In this document: positions 23,840-45,495 of the stretch, one piece after another
Layout: every line of letters starts with the position of its first letter
Numbering within the stretch: the stretch's first letter is position 1
Assembly (NCBI GenBank): GCA_009760855.2
Contig: WPIO01000001.1
Span: 21,234,501 to 21,298,500 of the forward strand
From: Cristatella mucedo
Lineage: Eukaryota; Bryozoa; Phylactolaemata; Cristatellidae
DNA length: 64,000 nucleotides
Direction: 5' to 3'
Made by a program: the position numbers and the translations under genes
The notes under the pieces: generated by a model
What the model saw: only the letters and a program-made list of their open reading frames with translations
Told to the model about the DNA's origin: nothing
Database searches by the model: none

Positions 23840-24530
23840 CTCATCACGTGTCGAATAGACGAGTTGCGATCTGCATCGTTTTATATTGTAGACAGGGCTT
23901 GCCCCTTACCTGAAAATCTTAGCTCCTCTGGTGGGTTTAAGTGAGTCATGTGCTGAGCAAGGCTTACAAGGGTCGAACAATAGTTGTAGCTGAGTCTCAT
24001 CGGCATAGAAATGAAAGTCAACACTTAGTCTGGCCAGACGTCGGCCAAAGGGAGAGTTTAAGACAGTGTGACAGTCCTCCCTGGATTACCAGCAGCCATT
24101 CATATCTAAGCTTTGATATCTTTCATTGAGGTAAGACTTTACCATGTTAACCAGTGTACCAGAGATACCTAAGCGTGTTATTGCCATGTGCTCCAGAAGG
24201 ATCCGGTGGTCAATTGTGTCATATGATGCTGATAGATCCACGAATACCAGCAGAGTGACTCAAACGTGCTCACCTTTGCACAGGTAATTGTAAACCTGAC
24301 GCAGTTCCTCGGAATAGCTAGCTCGAAATCCAGATTGGAACTTGCTAGCAAATCTCACGAATTGATGTAACCATTTAGCTACTGGGCAACGAATCGTTTG
24401 AGTATCTTGCATAAGAAGGGCAGAGCTGAGGCTGCATGTAGTTTACTAATATTCTCGCGATCTACCGTAAAAAAAAATTAAAGCTGCCGTACAGCCTCTG
24501 CTTATAGAAAGGGACTTTAAAAAGATAAGC
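23840..24530 (-). mobile_element. LINE-3-like reverse transcriptase remains, antisense
   Basis: The complement carries decayed RT sequence around the active-site region (TTGACTTTCATTTCTATGCCG near 24000-24020, complement of a DFHFYADE-like box) and around 24160-24260 (DLSASYDTIDHRIL-like). It differs from LINE-1 in sequence and is heavily broken. Confidence 0.65.
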
Positions 24531-24549
24531 TGATTTAACAGCCACGTTA

Positions 24550-24690
24550 AAATAGTGTCAGAAGAGCCTTCACGGCTACCACCACCGCTTACAGTGGTAA
24601 ATAAAGGACCGACCGCGGCAGAACTCGAACCCACGACCAGAGTCGTGAAGAGCGAGCATCTTAACCCAGGGGTAAGACCCAAAGGCACCA
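24550..24690 (-). mobile_element. SINE-A copy, antisense
   Basis: Reads AGAAGAGCCTTCACGGCTAC (tail), CAGAACTCGAACCCACGACC (complement of the B-box region) and CTTAACCCAGGGGTAAGACC (A-box side). It interrupts the LINE-3-like copy, which resumes near 24740. Confidence 0.75.
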
Positions 24691-24739
24691 AGGACGTACA
24701 GTTCTATGCACCTTATGAGGAGAACTGTTGGTACCGGGT

Positions 24740-24930
24740 CTAGGGGACTAGCGGCTCCTTTCAGCCTTGATGACAAACAGAGGCAGGCATGGAAGAGAGA
24801 GAGAAGAGCAGTGTGCTGCAGGGTAAGTTCGGTAGGGCCGCCATCTAGTAGATGAAATCTGTAGTCCGGTCTATCGCATCTATGAATAATTTGGGGGGAT
24901 AAACGCTTCGCCAAGTCGCCACTGGGGTGA
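24740..24930 (-). mobile_element. Continuation of LINE-3-like copy
   Basis: The complement encodes SRLKGAASPLDPVPTVLL, the RT N-terminal signature seen in the other CR1-like copies of this window. Confidence 0.6.
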
Positions 24931-24939
24931 TAGGGCATT

Positions 24940-26000
24940 ACGCTTGCTGGTGAATAGTTAAGAAGATAGGCTGACTATTTCTCTTGACAATGTTAAATTA
25001 GCCTTTGCTAAAATGAATTGATACGACCTATAATAATGCCCCGATGTCGAGTACCGACTTTTTAGCAGCCCTTATTTTAGCACTCCTTATGTCGGCCATA
25101 AACCACAGGACATCTGGGCTGGGATAAACCTGTCATTTATTTGAGAGATATAAACTCAGTCGGTGTAGTAGGTGAAGTGATAGGTGAGAGGACACACGTT
25201 TGCTGCTGGCAGCATCCCAGACTTTGGATTTCTTGACTTACGTGTAATTTTGGATGCCAAAACAGACAAACGTTCTAAGAATAATGACTATGCATACGAA
25301 CAGGTGTGCAAAAAGTGTTGACAATAGAGTACACAATCGTGGGAGATAAGTTGATCGATGGTGTTGCTTAATATTTGTAGAGGTTTGAACGTGAGCAAGG
25401 AGGCAGATACACTCATATCATAGTGAAAGCATGCTGGAACACATCGGATCAGAAAAGTTGTCAAAATATACATACAAACCACCTTATTCCTAGAGTAACT
25501 AAATGGAAGAAATAAAGCTAGAATTGCTGCCTGCTGGACGATAAATTACTGCCACCTTCGGCAACTAACCACATGCCGGAAAGAGAACCAGAGATTCGTT
25601 AGATTGTTTAGCAGGAAACGAGAAAGTCTTGATCTTGAAAGAGGCGATAGCGACAACGGCTAGTTTTCAGCAATCTCTGGAAGCATAAAAAGGAGAAACT
25701 GGGATGCCACTGATAATTACTGAGCAGCTTGTGGACTTGAGGCCAGGTCTCAGTAACAGCAGAAACGTCAAGATCATCGTCAACTATCCGACTGCAAAGA
25801 CTAATGGTTTATTGCACAAAGAGCATTCTAGAAGCACAATTATTAGGCAAACCATCTTGAGCACCGGCTTTATCAATACTGAACTATCGACATAGTGTAC
25901 ATGCAAGTACCACAAAAGTGCCATTTGCAGTTATTCGACGTGTTTCCATATGCAAAGTAGATTAAGGTATAACCCACAAGCAGAATCACACAGATAATCT
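24940..26000. other. Unassigned intergenic stretch
   Basis: No gene or repeat recognised between the LINE remains and the RPE 3' end. Confidence 0.4.
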
Positions 26001-26006
26001 TTTATT
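26001..26006 (-). terminator. Candidate RPE polyadenylation signal
   Basis: AATAAA on the minus strand about 300 bases past the RPE stop. No closer signal was noticed. Confidence 0.45.
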
Positions 26007-26307
26007 TAATTCAGTGGCGAAGCTTTACACAGGTGCGATTGTACATCATACCGACGATGTGCAGAGGAAGTGAAAGAACTTAACAAGGTGAGGAAGGAAG
26101 CACCCAGTCGGAGACTAACGTCGATAACGCAAGCATCTACTGGTCAAAAAGCGTTTTGCAGATATTTGAACTTCATGTAGCTTGTGCATACAGTAAGCCA
26201 TCACCACTCAAAATCTATAATGTAACCATAGCATTGACAAAATGCCACAAAACGGGTTAACGGTTTTCACCTTCTGAGCACTGCGGAGTTGGTAAAACAA
26301 TGCATAA

Positions 26308-36541
<10,234 letters not shown>

Positions 36542-36714
36542 GACAGGAAGTCTTCCCTCCCACATGCAAGAGTTATATATCGGCTTCCCTACTAACAAGT
36601 CGACGAAAGTATATCTATTCCTAGCGAGGTGGATGCTGCTACTTCCAGTGGGCCTATAACATGAAAACTCCAGTCTTACTATTATTTAGGTACAGCTGCG
36701 TCCAAAATATGTTT

Positions 36715-36850
36715 ATATATATATATATACATATATATTATATATATATATATATATATATTTATTTATTTATTTATTATAATATAAAATACTAAATATT
36801 GTATACTATAATATATATTATATATTATAAGATATATATATGTAATAAAA
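36715..36850. repeat. TA and TTTA simple repeats
   Basis: Runs of TATATA and TTTATTTATT about 170-300 bases upstream of the RPE start codon. Confidence 0.9.
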
Positions 36851-37904
36851 CAGAATTTTGAAATGTTTTTCAATCTCTAGGATTTGGGGCTTAGGTTTTA
36901 GGGCCGCTGGTGCGATGGTCTACTTTCAGCTACAGGTACATCGCTCGTAGAAGGAATCGCACTTTTTTTTTATAAATATACGTGAATGCTTCAGTTTTTT
37001 TTAGCAGGACTGACGATTGTATCCCGCCTCGAGATGGCAATTTCTCGAAAGAAGCTGGCGGCAAAAGGAAAGTAAGAGCTGCAGGCTTAACTCGCTTTCA
37101 AAAAAAAGTACGAACTTTGTTTTCTTGAAAAATGGAGGCGGAGCAGGCACTTTAGAGCGGTCGGCTAAAAACAATACGTAAAATTTTATGAAGCGTTAAA
37201 TTAACGTATGAATAAAAGAGTGAAGCTGACTTGTGCGATATGACACCGCAGTGTGCTTTCAGCGGTATGTCGAGCTTTTTAAGCATTGAGGCGAAAGGCC
37301 TTTGAATGAGGAGGCTAACTACCGCAGCCTCACAAATGCACTGGAAAGCGAACTCAAATTAAACCATCAAGTGAATTGCATTACCGCAGTATGCACCATA
37401 TGCCATCGCAGATACCCTGATGAGGACGGACAAAAATATAGGCTTATTTAGCAGGTAACAATGAAAATCCATAGTCTCTGGAAGTGATATCCGAAAGGAT
37501 GACTTAGTTGTGAACCCATCATTCTTTTCGCATTCATCCAGCGAGGCAGTCTCTCGCAGAGCGGAGTGACGGATGAGCGCCACCGATAGGGCTCGCAAGC
37601 CACGTGACCGATCGATGACGGTGCGAAGCGAAGCTTGGTAGGACTAGGGCCACTGAGAGAAGCAGACTGTAGTTAGTTGAGCCAGAAAGTCCCCAGGGCA
37701 TAACTGCTCCATGCGACACCGATCTCAGAAGCGTCTTATCAAAAGGTTATTGCCCAATCGTAAACTCGTATAGCTCTATCCGATGTAGATTTATCTACCC
37801 GCCTCGTGAGCCTATCTTTTTTAATAGATTTGGCAAGCAATGCTGTGGCTTAAAATGCAGGCTTCTCAATCCCTCTTGAACAGCTTTCATGCAGTGTATC
37901 TGGT
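36851..37904. other. Unassigned, upstream of RPE
   Basis: No gene recognised. Open frames at 37359-37598 and 37534-37719 (minus) overlap in different frames and have no motif. Confidence 0.35.
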
Positions 37905-38670
37905 AAAAAAAACAGAAAAGATGTTGGTTTGTGACATTGCGTCTAGATTATTACACATTCCTCTTATTCGGGACTTCATTCAGATCAGTGACCTTAATCG
38001 TCTGTAACTGAAAAAACTCAGCGATACGGCTGATCTGTCGTCAACTGCGAAGCTACCTCATCGCAGCACTCTTGTGCGAGCTTCACTGGCTCTCTATATC
38101 AAAAAGACTTCAAGATCCTCTTGTCTAACTTACATGTTCTTTTATTCTATAACACCAGCTAACACCTATCCGGCCTCCCCGCTCCTCCGGTCACGTGCTG
38201 TCGCTCCACCCGCTTTTCAGCTTCTAGCCATCTCGCAGTCTCTCGCACCAAACTGAAATCTTTTATTTACCGTTCCTTCAGCTGTTCTGCGCCGAAAGTC
38301 TGGAACTTGTTTCTGGCACGGTCATTACCTACAATGACCTAACGTAATTCAAGTCTCAACTACTAAAAGACGCATCTGTTCTGCTCAGCTCTCCTTTCGC
38401 GCCAGTGAAACTGTCTGTTTTTGTTTCCCCCCGAGGCTTTGCGCGCGTGCTCGCCTGTGCACGATTCAGTGCATGCGACTGGCTAGAGGTTCCAATAGCC
38501 TGCGGCCCTGCGTGCCTTCTTATGCGCTTGAGTGTACTGGCGTAAGCATGATAGCACGCATGTTATTAACATTCGGTCATTGATTCTTTTTCGCGTAGAA
38601 GTTTTAAAGCTCCTGAACGCAGACATTACTATCATAGCGCGGTGTGCAAATTATTCTTCATTATTATTGT
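37905..38670 (+). mobile_element. LINE-3 3' fragment
   Basis: Sense copy with GTGACATTGCGTCTAGATTA, the region around TCGTCAACTGCGAAGCTACC and a 3' UTR ending in ATTATTATTG. Frames are broken. Confidence 0.7.
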
Positions 38671-39016
38671 TAGCATAAGTATTATCGTCGAATGGCCGCA
38701 ACTACGGACGACCGCTCTTCACAGCTGGCGCCCGTCAGCTGCTTTCCCAAGCGTTGCCTGCGTGACTGACGGCGGAAGATAAGAATATCCCGTCGGTCTC
38801 GCGTATGGAAAAAGAGCTCAGCTTAGCGGAGCCGATCGTGCAAATCTTTGCACCCTAAGCGAGAACCGCGCCCTGTTGTCTACACTTCCGTCCCTAATCA
38901 TGGCCAGACCTGTCAATGACTTTACGTACTTACGCTCTTTCGCTCTGTGTTCGCGTATTTTACTAAGGAAAGCTCGCGAGACAAAACGTTGCTTGCGTTT
39001 TATCAGCTCCGCCAGT

Positions 39017-39120
39017 GATCGCCAGCAATCACATTGCTGCCGTACACGACGATCGCCAGCGGTCGCATTGCTGCAGTACACGACGATCGCCAGCGATAGC
39101 ATTGCTGCCGTACACGATGA
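39017..39120. repeat. 34-base tandem repeat, three units
   Basis: Units of GATCGCCAGCGGTCGCATTG plus CTGCAGTACACGAC in three diverged copies. It supports open frames on both strands that are not credible genes. Confidence 0.88.
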
Positions 39121-39608
39121 TCGTCACTCGTCCGATGGCTTCGCTCTCCGAGGAAGTTGTGAAGTTGAAAACGTTTATGTGTAATCTTGCTCTGCCGCTC
39201 TTCTTTTTTAAAATACATGCATCAATGCACAATCCGAGGTCGTTGGCGGCTAGAGTACCTGATGCAAAAAACCTTTTTAAACAGGAATCTGGTATCTTTC
39301 GGTGACCGGCGCTCGGTCGACTTTTAAGCTCGGCTGCTCTTTTGGGCGTCCGCTCACTTGTATACCTTAGGATCTTCGTTCGAGGGCGCTTAGCTATTTA
39401 AAAAGCGACTATCGTCAATGTGACTGGTTCTCTCAGACTCTCTTTAATTAATTTGCCGAGTCTCGCTTCCTTCCACTCGCACCGACCGAGCGGAAGGAAT
39501 GCCGCTCTCGCTAGCGAGGGCAGACTTTTCAATAGAGAGAACGCGCGCGAGAGAGAGAGAGCGCGAGAGAGCGCGAGCGCATGCGAGAGAGATCGCGAGC
39601 TAGATAGA

Positions 39609-39890
39609 GAGCGCGACAGCGCGCTAGATAGAGAGAGAACCCGACAGCGCGCTAGATAGAGAGAGAACCCGACAGTGCGCTAGATAGAGAGAGAACCCGA
39701 CAGTGCGCTAGATAGATAGAGAGCTCGACAGTGCGCTAGATAGATAGAGAGCTCGACAGTGCGCTAGAGAGCTCGACAGTGCGCTAGATAGATAGAGAGC
39801 TCGACAGTGCGCTAGATAGATAGAGAGCTCGACAGTGCGCTAGATAGATAGAGAGCTCGACAGTGCGCTAGATAGATAGAGAGCGCGAGC
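39609..39890. repeat. 28-base minisatellite
   Basis: About ten units of GCGCTAGATAGATAGAGAGC plus TCGACAGT. Early units carry GAACCC in place of GAGCTC, and one unit is shortened to 20 bases. Flanked by GA/GCGA-rich sequence from 39540. Confidence 0.93.
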
Positions 39891-40049
39891 GTGTGCGAGA
39901 GAGCGCGATTCGCTGAACACTGGCGACTCCCAACAGCCCAAGAACACGCGTTGTTTGCAGGGCGAGCAACATAAAACTGCATTATCTTCACAAATATTGT
40001 ACTCAAATCTGTTAAAACCGAAGCGCGCGACGCCGAATGATCATTGCAC

Positions 40050-40642
40050 TAACGAAATGGCTCAGCATTTGAGAGCGATCTCTGGTCTGTCAAATAGCGA
40101 ATCAGAGACAAAAGCCTCTGCCTGCTCCATTCTGGTGATGCAACTTGTTTGTCCACCGAATCGGCGCCCGCATTATTGTTGTTGTTGTTATTGTTGTTAG
40201 CGCTATTCCCACTGTCGCCGCTGAGCTCGTCCTCCTCCGCCGCATCTTCGTCGGTGTCCAAGGCAGCCAGTGAAGCCCAGTCACCCAAATCGTAGGAGCC
40301 GCGACCAGCGAGCGCCTGCTCAGAGAAGACGACGTTTTCGGATGCTGGATAGGGATACTTCTTCCCTGTCACCACCGCTGCGCCTGAGTCGCTGCCCGGA
40401 TATTGCAGAGAGGCGTACTTTCCGTACGCGACGGTAGCGGGTCCGCCAGAGACCAGAGCCGCGAGACCTGGAAGCGCACGCGGCCCATTTAAATTTGCAT
40501 GCCGTCGGCGCCCCAGAAGAATGGCTGCGAACACCCATCGCCGCTGGCCATCGCCGCGTGCCATCGCCGCTGGCCATCGCCGCGTGCCATCGCCGCTGGC
40601 CATCGCCGCGTGCCATCGCCGCGTGCCATCGCCGCGTGCCAT
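40050..40642 (-). CDS. Possible coding exon with basic cleavage-like sites (unproven)
   Basis: A 197-codon open frame. The first third runs through a 13-base minisatellite (RGDG/RRW repeats) and is not evidence of coding. After it comes unique sequence with ILLGRRRHANLN, VVTGKKYPYP, an acidic stretch (DTDEDAAEEDELSGDSG), an Asn run from ATT/TTG repeats, and an end at NAEPFR. Gly followed by two or three basic residues resembles amidation and cleavage sites of neuropeptide precursors, but there is no signal peptide in this frame and no repeated peptide. GC-rich composition keeps other frames open too. It could be an exon of a longer gene, or chance. Confidence 0.28.
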
Positions 40643-40650
40643 CGCCGCCT
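40534..40650. repeat. 13-base minisatellite, nine units
   Basis: Units alternate between GCCATCGCCGCGT and GCCATCGCCGCTG. Thirteen is not a multiple of three and the unit has no stop in any frame, so all six frames stay open across it. Confidence 0.95.
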
Positions 40651-41574
40651 ACCAAAGAGCTGGAGCGACGCTTTCCAAACGAACGCGACCATGTTCGCCG
40701 ATTTCCTCTCGAACTGTTGACATGCAAACTGTCACGGTTCAGGCCCACTTTATATAGTGCTGCGTTCCCCCTTGCGACGGCAATGTTTTTTGACTCGGAG
40801 CGCCGCTTGCGGTCGAGAACGCGACGCCAGCGTTTACCGCAGACGCGCGAACGCACATGCAAAGTAACCCTTCAGCAGCCACAGCGTACTAGCAATACGT
40901 GCGCAGGCGCGCAATCGAGATGCGTCGGTGTGTTTTTGCCGCTCGCTCACCGGCAACTACTACTGGGCGGCCATCCATTCCACTATCAGCCAAGGGCGCA
41001 TAAGCATAAGGTGACGCAAGGCGGGGGGAGCGCCGGTGAGTGGTGGATGCCCATGGCTTTTCCCCCACCCGAAGAAGCGACTGCTTTGAACGCGTACGTT
41101 TTTTGCTCTCGCCCTCGGATCGGTCCATCCTCGGGCCCCCTCGCCAAGAACGCCTTCGTGAGCAGCAGACTTCTCTGCCCGCGATAGCAATCGTAGTTTG
41201 ACTCGGCACGCGAATGTTCTCCATCGCGCGCATGAGCGAAAAGTCGCATCCGCGCAAGCGGGCTTACTTCCAGACGATGGGGGCCACCTGCTAAGCTCAC
41301 CAGTCGGGGCGGATTTCTTATTAACGTAAAGATGATCGCGTTAAAATAGGTTAGGTGTCGATCTGCTTGATCAATAAAACCGTGCGGAGGAGAAGGAGGA
41401 AAACTCTAAGCCGCCGTTCGGGAACACTGACCGGGTGGCTGGGCTGAGTTACTTCTTGGAAAGCAAACTTCTTAGTTATGGGCACGCCTTGTGTTACTGA
41501 AAAATTGCAAAGCCCAACTGCCACAACGGGCCCGGCCCGGCACGTCTCTCCTGCAGCGTCATTGCGATATCTGG
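40651..41574. other. GC-rich unassigned stretch, promoter-like
   Basis: Open frames on both strands (for example 40495-41187 plus, 40889-41257 minus) follow from GC content. TATATAG occurs at 40751. It lies upstream of the candidate frame at 40050-40642 and might be its promoter. Confidence 0.3.
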
Positions 41575-42600
41575 GCGCTTGTTTCAAGATGACCTTTCAC
41601 TAGATGACCACGTCAGCAGCAAATTTAAGTCTGCCTGCTTTCACCCACGCACCGTCGAAAAAGATTCGGACTTGTTTAGAACGAGATATCGCAGCTAAGT
41701 TGGTCCATACGTTGGTGACGTCGCGCCTAGATATTTAATTCGCTGCTAGAAGATTGTCCTGCCTGTACTAATACTAATACTAATAGTAATAATCAGACAT
41801 TTATCAATCAGCCTCCGGGAACTAACTCTCTTTCTAGGCACTAATAAATATAATAATAGCTACATACTATAAAGAAAGGATGTCAATATGTTCAGCGATA
41901 ACGTGAAAAGTGTCAGCACCCATAAGCACACGAAGGACAAATCGCGAGGAAGCAGCAAATGCTATGAGGAGCAGGTACGCTTTTAGTTTCTTTGTTTGGA
42001 TGTCTTCTATCGTGACGTCAGTCTGAGTGAGTTCTAGGCCTTGGGAATATAAGATAGGAAGCTTATAGTTGGTGTAAAACAGCATAGCTAGGCTTTTCTG
42101 TCGTGAACGTCGCACTCATGATATTATACCACTTCTCGGTGAGCCGCGATGGCTCACCAGGTAAGGTGGTTGCTTTTCACGACATCGGTACCGAGGTCGT
42201 GGGTTCGAATCCTGCGGTGGGTAATTCTTTATCGCCGCTGCAAGCGGTGGTGATAGCTGTAAAGGCTCTTCTGTCGCTATACAAAAGAGGCTGCTGAATC
42301 AGCTACTACTTTTTTCTCTCACCAACCTGCACTGGCACCCAATCAAGCAGCGAATCGACGTCAAGGCTCTGTCACTAATTCTCAGGTCTCATCGTGCTCT
42401 TGCTCCAGAATACTACCCAACCGAACTACGTCCTACTCAGGCTCCGCATCTGGTACCGAATTTTTCTCTGTGCGCTTATTCGCGGCGACACTTTTCGTGT
42501 TATCGCAACTAATTGACTTACTTCAGCTACAGCATTTGTAAAATGCCAATAAGGAGATTTAGTCCTCTTAGGGTACTATAAAGATGTCATTACCATTATG
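41575..42600. mobile_element. Mosaic of LINE fragments split by a SINE-A
   Basis: Sense RT C-terminal sequence (41590-41760: ACTAGATGACCACGTCAGCA), then an antisense LINE tail and 3' end (41765-42060). Sense QNSAARL-like sequence follows (42075-42138), is interrupted by SINE-A, and resumes at about 42300 with CACCAACCTGCACTGG to a tail near 42590. Confidence 0.75.
42139..42305 (+). mobile_element. SINE-A copy (tRNA-derived), best example
   Basis: A-box-like TGGCTCACCAGGT, a B-box GGTTCGAATCC that matches the RNA polymerase III consensus, and a tail GGCTCTTCTGTCGCTATACA ending in GCTGAATCAGCT. Flanking sequence TACCACTTCTC is echoed after the element as TACTACTTTTTTCTC, consistent with a target-site duplication in the LINE. 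Confidence 0.82.
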
Positions 42601-42605
42601 ATTAT

Positions 42606-43085
42606 TAGCAAACCCGCCAAAATAACAGGACGCATCTGCCTTGCTTCGGCTCCGCATGCCGGAGTCTAGCAGCAGAAGTTGGTATGCATGGGACACTGCA
42701 AGCGTCGGCTCTCTGCTGGCGGATCTCTGCGGCCTCGTCGAGGGATACCAACAGCCTGCCAAGTGCCAGTAATCGCAAAGACGATTAGTGCTCGACTCTT
42801 AGCTTAAACTCTTATAATGGTTTAAGTTGTTTTCAAGTACTTTGCGTGCTTGAAGACTTTCAAGGAATGAAAGTTCGATGCGGTAAAGATCAGTTCGACT
42901 TGCTTGAACTGCTTGAGGTCTAAGATGCTGCAAGGGAACCTCGCCGGGCTATGCTATCCACTCGCCGGTAGTCGCCCACTTAGCTTGTTCTAGAGTTCGT
43001 GACCTGTTTACTCGCAGATATCCGATGAGATAAGCCATGGAGCGGAGTTGCAATTTTATAAGTTAACTCGAAGCTGTGCGTATGT
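42606..43085. other. Unassigned, left flank of tRNA gene
   Basis: No feature recognised. Confidence 0.4.
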
Positions 43086-43159
43086 GGCCGATTAGCTCAG
43101 TTGGTTAGAGCGTGGTGCTAATAACGCTAAGGTCGTGGGTTCGATCCCCACATTGGCCA
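43086..43159 (+). tRNA. tRNA-Ile, anticodon AAT
   Basis: A complete cloverleaf. The acceptor arm GGCCGAT pairs with ATTGGCC (one G-T), the D arm is GCTC/GAGC, and the anticodon stem TGGTG/CGCTA surrounds loop CTAATAA. The T arm is GTGGG/CCCAC with loop TTCGATC, and the discriminator is A. There is no intron. The A-box TAGCTCAGTTGG and B-box GGTTCGATCC are intact. The transcript should read AUU/AUC after A34 is converted to inosine. The T run 43163-43167 just downstream is a plausible polymerase III terminator. Confidence 0.97.
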
Positions 43160-43162
43160 TGC

Positions 43163-43167
43163 TTTTT
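43163..43167 (+). terminator. RNA polymerase III terminator of tRNA-Ile
   Basis: TTTTT four bases after the discriminator base. Confidence 0.7.
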
Positions 43168-43984
43168 ATTTCCCTTAATTCTACTTGGTCCAAGGGCCGC
43201 ATTGTAGTAAGCTTGAGCTAAATGCTAAAAGCGTTAGGGTACATCGCAGGTCGCTAGTCCACGGGGCACGGATAAACGGTACGGTTGGCATCTAATAAAT
43301 AACCGTCATGAAATAGGGCCTATATACCGCAGGGCGGAGCTTTTAAGGTAGTATTTCAGCAAGGCCTAGCAGTGCCGTGGCACAAGGCGTTGGGGATTTT
43401 ATTAGCTTAAAATGGCGTAGTATGGCTGTGGCAGGGCTTGAGCTACGAGCAGGCGACGCGAGGAACGCGAGCATCCGAGCATGACTTCAGCGTGTCGTAA
43501 TTTCGTCTCGAAGGACGAATTGCCGCGCGGTAAATAGCAGCCGGTGCCAACAGGGTGCGACGCATTAGAAAAACTAGGTTAGTGACAGGCGACTTGGCAG
43601 GTTCATCAAACGGGGCCCAGTAAAGGACAATTGAACATAGCCCTACACTATTGTGGTGTAGGAGGCGGCCCAGGTCGCTGCCCCACTGTAGGGGGCAAAT
43701 GCCCCTCCTATGGCTTCTCTAATGCCAATACCTATGCTTAGTATGGCAAATCCTTGTGGTGGCGGAGGTCCTCTAAAGCAGACTCATAAATGGTACCCCA
43801 TCATCTGGCATGTCTACCTATTTAGTGGCCATTTTTATTCAAAGATCGATATGCTGAACTCTGGAAATTTTTTTAACCAGCCGCCTAGTCTTGGTTATCT
43901 TATGACCTTTGACTCTCTCAGACTTGTGACACGAGATTTCCAAGTCTCTCAAGTACAACAATGTCATACAATAAAAAATACATT
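43168..43984. other. Unassigned stretch
   Basis: A 92-codon plus-strand frame at 43710-43988 has no recognisable family. Confidence 0.35.
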
Positions 43985-44204
43985 CTAGCCACTTTGAAAA
44001 CGCTACGAAGAAAGCATGTCAATATGGTTTGTGATAAAATGTGCAGCGTCAGCACGCATAAGCATACAAAGGACAATTCATAAGGTCCCAGCAAATGCAG
44101 TGCGGAACAGGCACATCTTTATCAGATTTTTAGACGTAGTGAAGTCAGAGGTAGTGGCATTGGTTGGGAGTGAGTTCCAGGCTTTGGGAGCATACGCTTG
44201 TTTA

Positions 44205-44325
44205 GCCCAGAGGAATGCGTACCGATAGCCGCTTAGGCCTTGAGTGCGCTACACAAAACTTTGCTAAGTAACTAACACCTACATAGTCTAAGTGGCTTTG
44301 TTGAGTTACAGACGGAGATACAACC
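44205..44325 (+). mobile_element. LINE-2 tail
   Basis: Sense: GAATGCGTACCGATAGCC, GAGTGCGCTACACAAAACTT, GAGTTACAGACGGAGATAC. Confidence 0.85.
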
Positions 44326-44455
44326 AGTGGTTAAGGTGACCGCCTCGAGCAGGGTGTATGTTGCTCGAGCCCCGTGGCATATGTAAAGCGTCTGAATAGA
44401 GATCAAGTTCTCTTAGGGTGCTATACAAATGGATTGCATATTTTTGTACACAATG
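44326..44455 (+). mobile_element. SINE-B copy
   Basis: A-box-like CCAGTGGTTAAGGTG, B-box-like GCTCGAGCCCC, tail TATGTAAAGCGTCTGAATAG and TCTTAGGGTGCTATACAAATG. Confidence 0.8.
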
Positions 44456-44569
44456 TCACGGTCTCCAAAAGATTTGAGGTTGGTTCAAGGCATAGCTATA
44501 CGATTTGAATCACAAGAGCTGGTTGTACAGCATCTGGGCTGATTGTGAAATAGTTCGGATAGGTAGGCT

Positions 44570-44728
<159 letters not shown>

Positions 44729-44890
44729 TGAAGAGACCTTCAAGTGAAAGATGCATCTTCGAAGTCGATGCGCTGCTTTATGGGGAGCCAGTACAGGTAG
44801 GCGAGAATTGTTGTATGTGGCCAGAGCGACGCTCATGACATACATTCCTAGCTGCCTGCGGTTTAAAGACAACGGCGATACACTCGTGTC

Positions 44891-45239
44891 ATTAACTACG
44901 CCTGACCTGTTGTGGGTGCGTGAGTACAATACGTGGCGATCGGTCAAAAATGAAGTGAGCGCACGAGCGACACAAGAGCTCTTCCGTGCGCACACGGAGC
45001 CTAATGGAGCCGACTTGGCGCTCCACAAATGATTAGAATGCTGTGCCCGTGGATGTCTGCAATGTCTGCCTATGCTCTTTGCCTAAGCAACCTAAGATAT
45101 GCTGGAGAGAGAGCCATCAGCGCTGTCCTGCGTAGCTACTGGCGTGAATAACCAGTACAGTTAGCCCAGGTTTGACTGCGATCGGTAAGTGCAAGAGAAT
45201 TCGGCAGCCGAGTGCGGCTAGATCCAAACATGTCGCTCT
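44891..45239. other. Unassigned stretch
   Basis: No feature recognised. Confidence 0.4.
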
Positions 45240-45395
45240 GTTGGCTTGGTCCAGCGGTTAAGGTGCTCGCCCCCCCCCCCGACCAAGGCCTAGCTGAGGT
45301 CGTGGGCTCGAGCCCCGAGGCATATGTAAAGTGCCTGAATAGAGATTAGGTTCTCTTGGGGCGCTATACAGATGAATTATATTTTTTTGCTGGTT
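45240..45395 (+). mobile_element. SINE-B copy
   Basis: TTGGCTTGGTCCAGCGGTTA (the A-box TGGTCCAGCGG fits TRGYNNARNNG), GGGCTCGAGCCC, and tail TATGTAAAGTGCCTGAATAG...TCTTGGGGCGCTATACAGATG. A C10 run lies between the boxes. Confidence 0.88.
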
Positions 45396-45495
45396 TGAAG
45401 GCTTCGTGCATGCGCAAGAATAGCTAGTTTGAACTAGAACGAGAACGTTTGGCAAGCCGGGCTAGTAGCCCCGGAGCATTTCAGAAGGTCTAAAC

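Noticed and set aside
39540-39900. Possible CRISPR array from regular 28-base units
   Set aside because: Units are contiguous with no unique spacers, and the genome is eukaryotic, so it is a minisatellite.
40495-41187. 230-codon plus-strand frame
   Set aside because: It runs through the 13-bp minisatellite and GC-rich DNA, has no domain, and the antisense frames are equally open.
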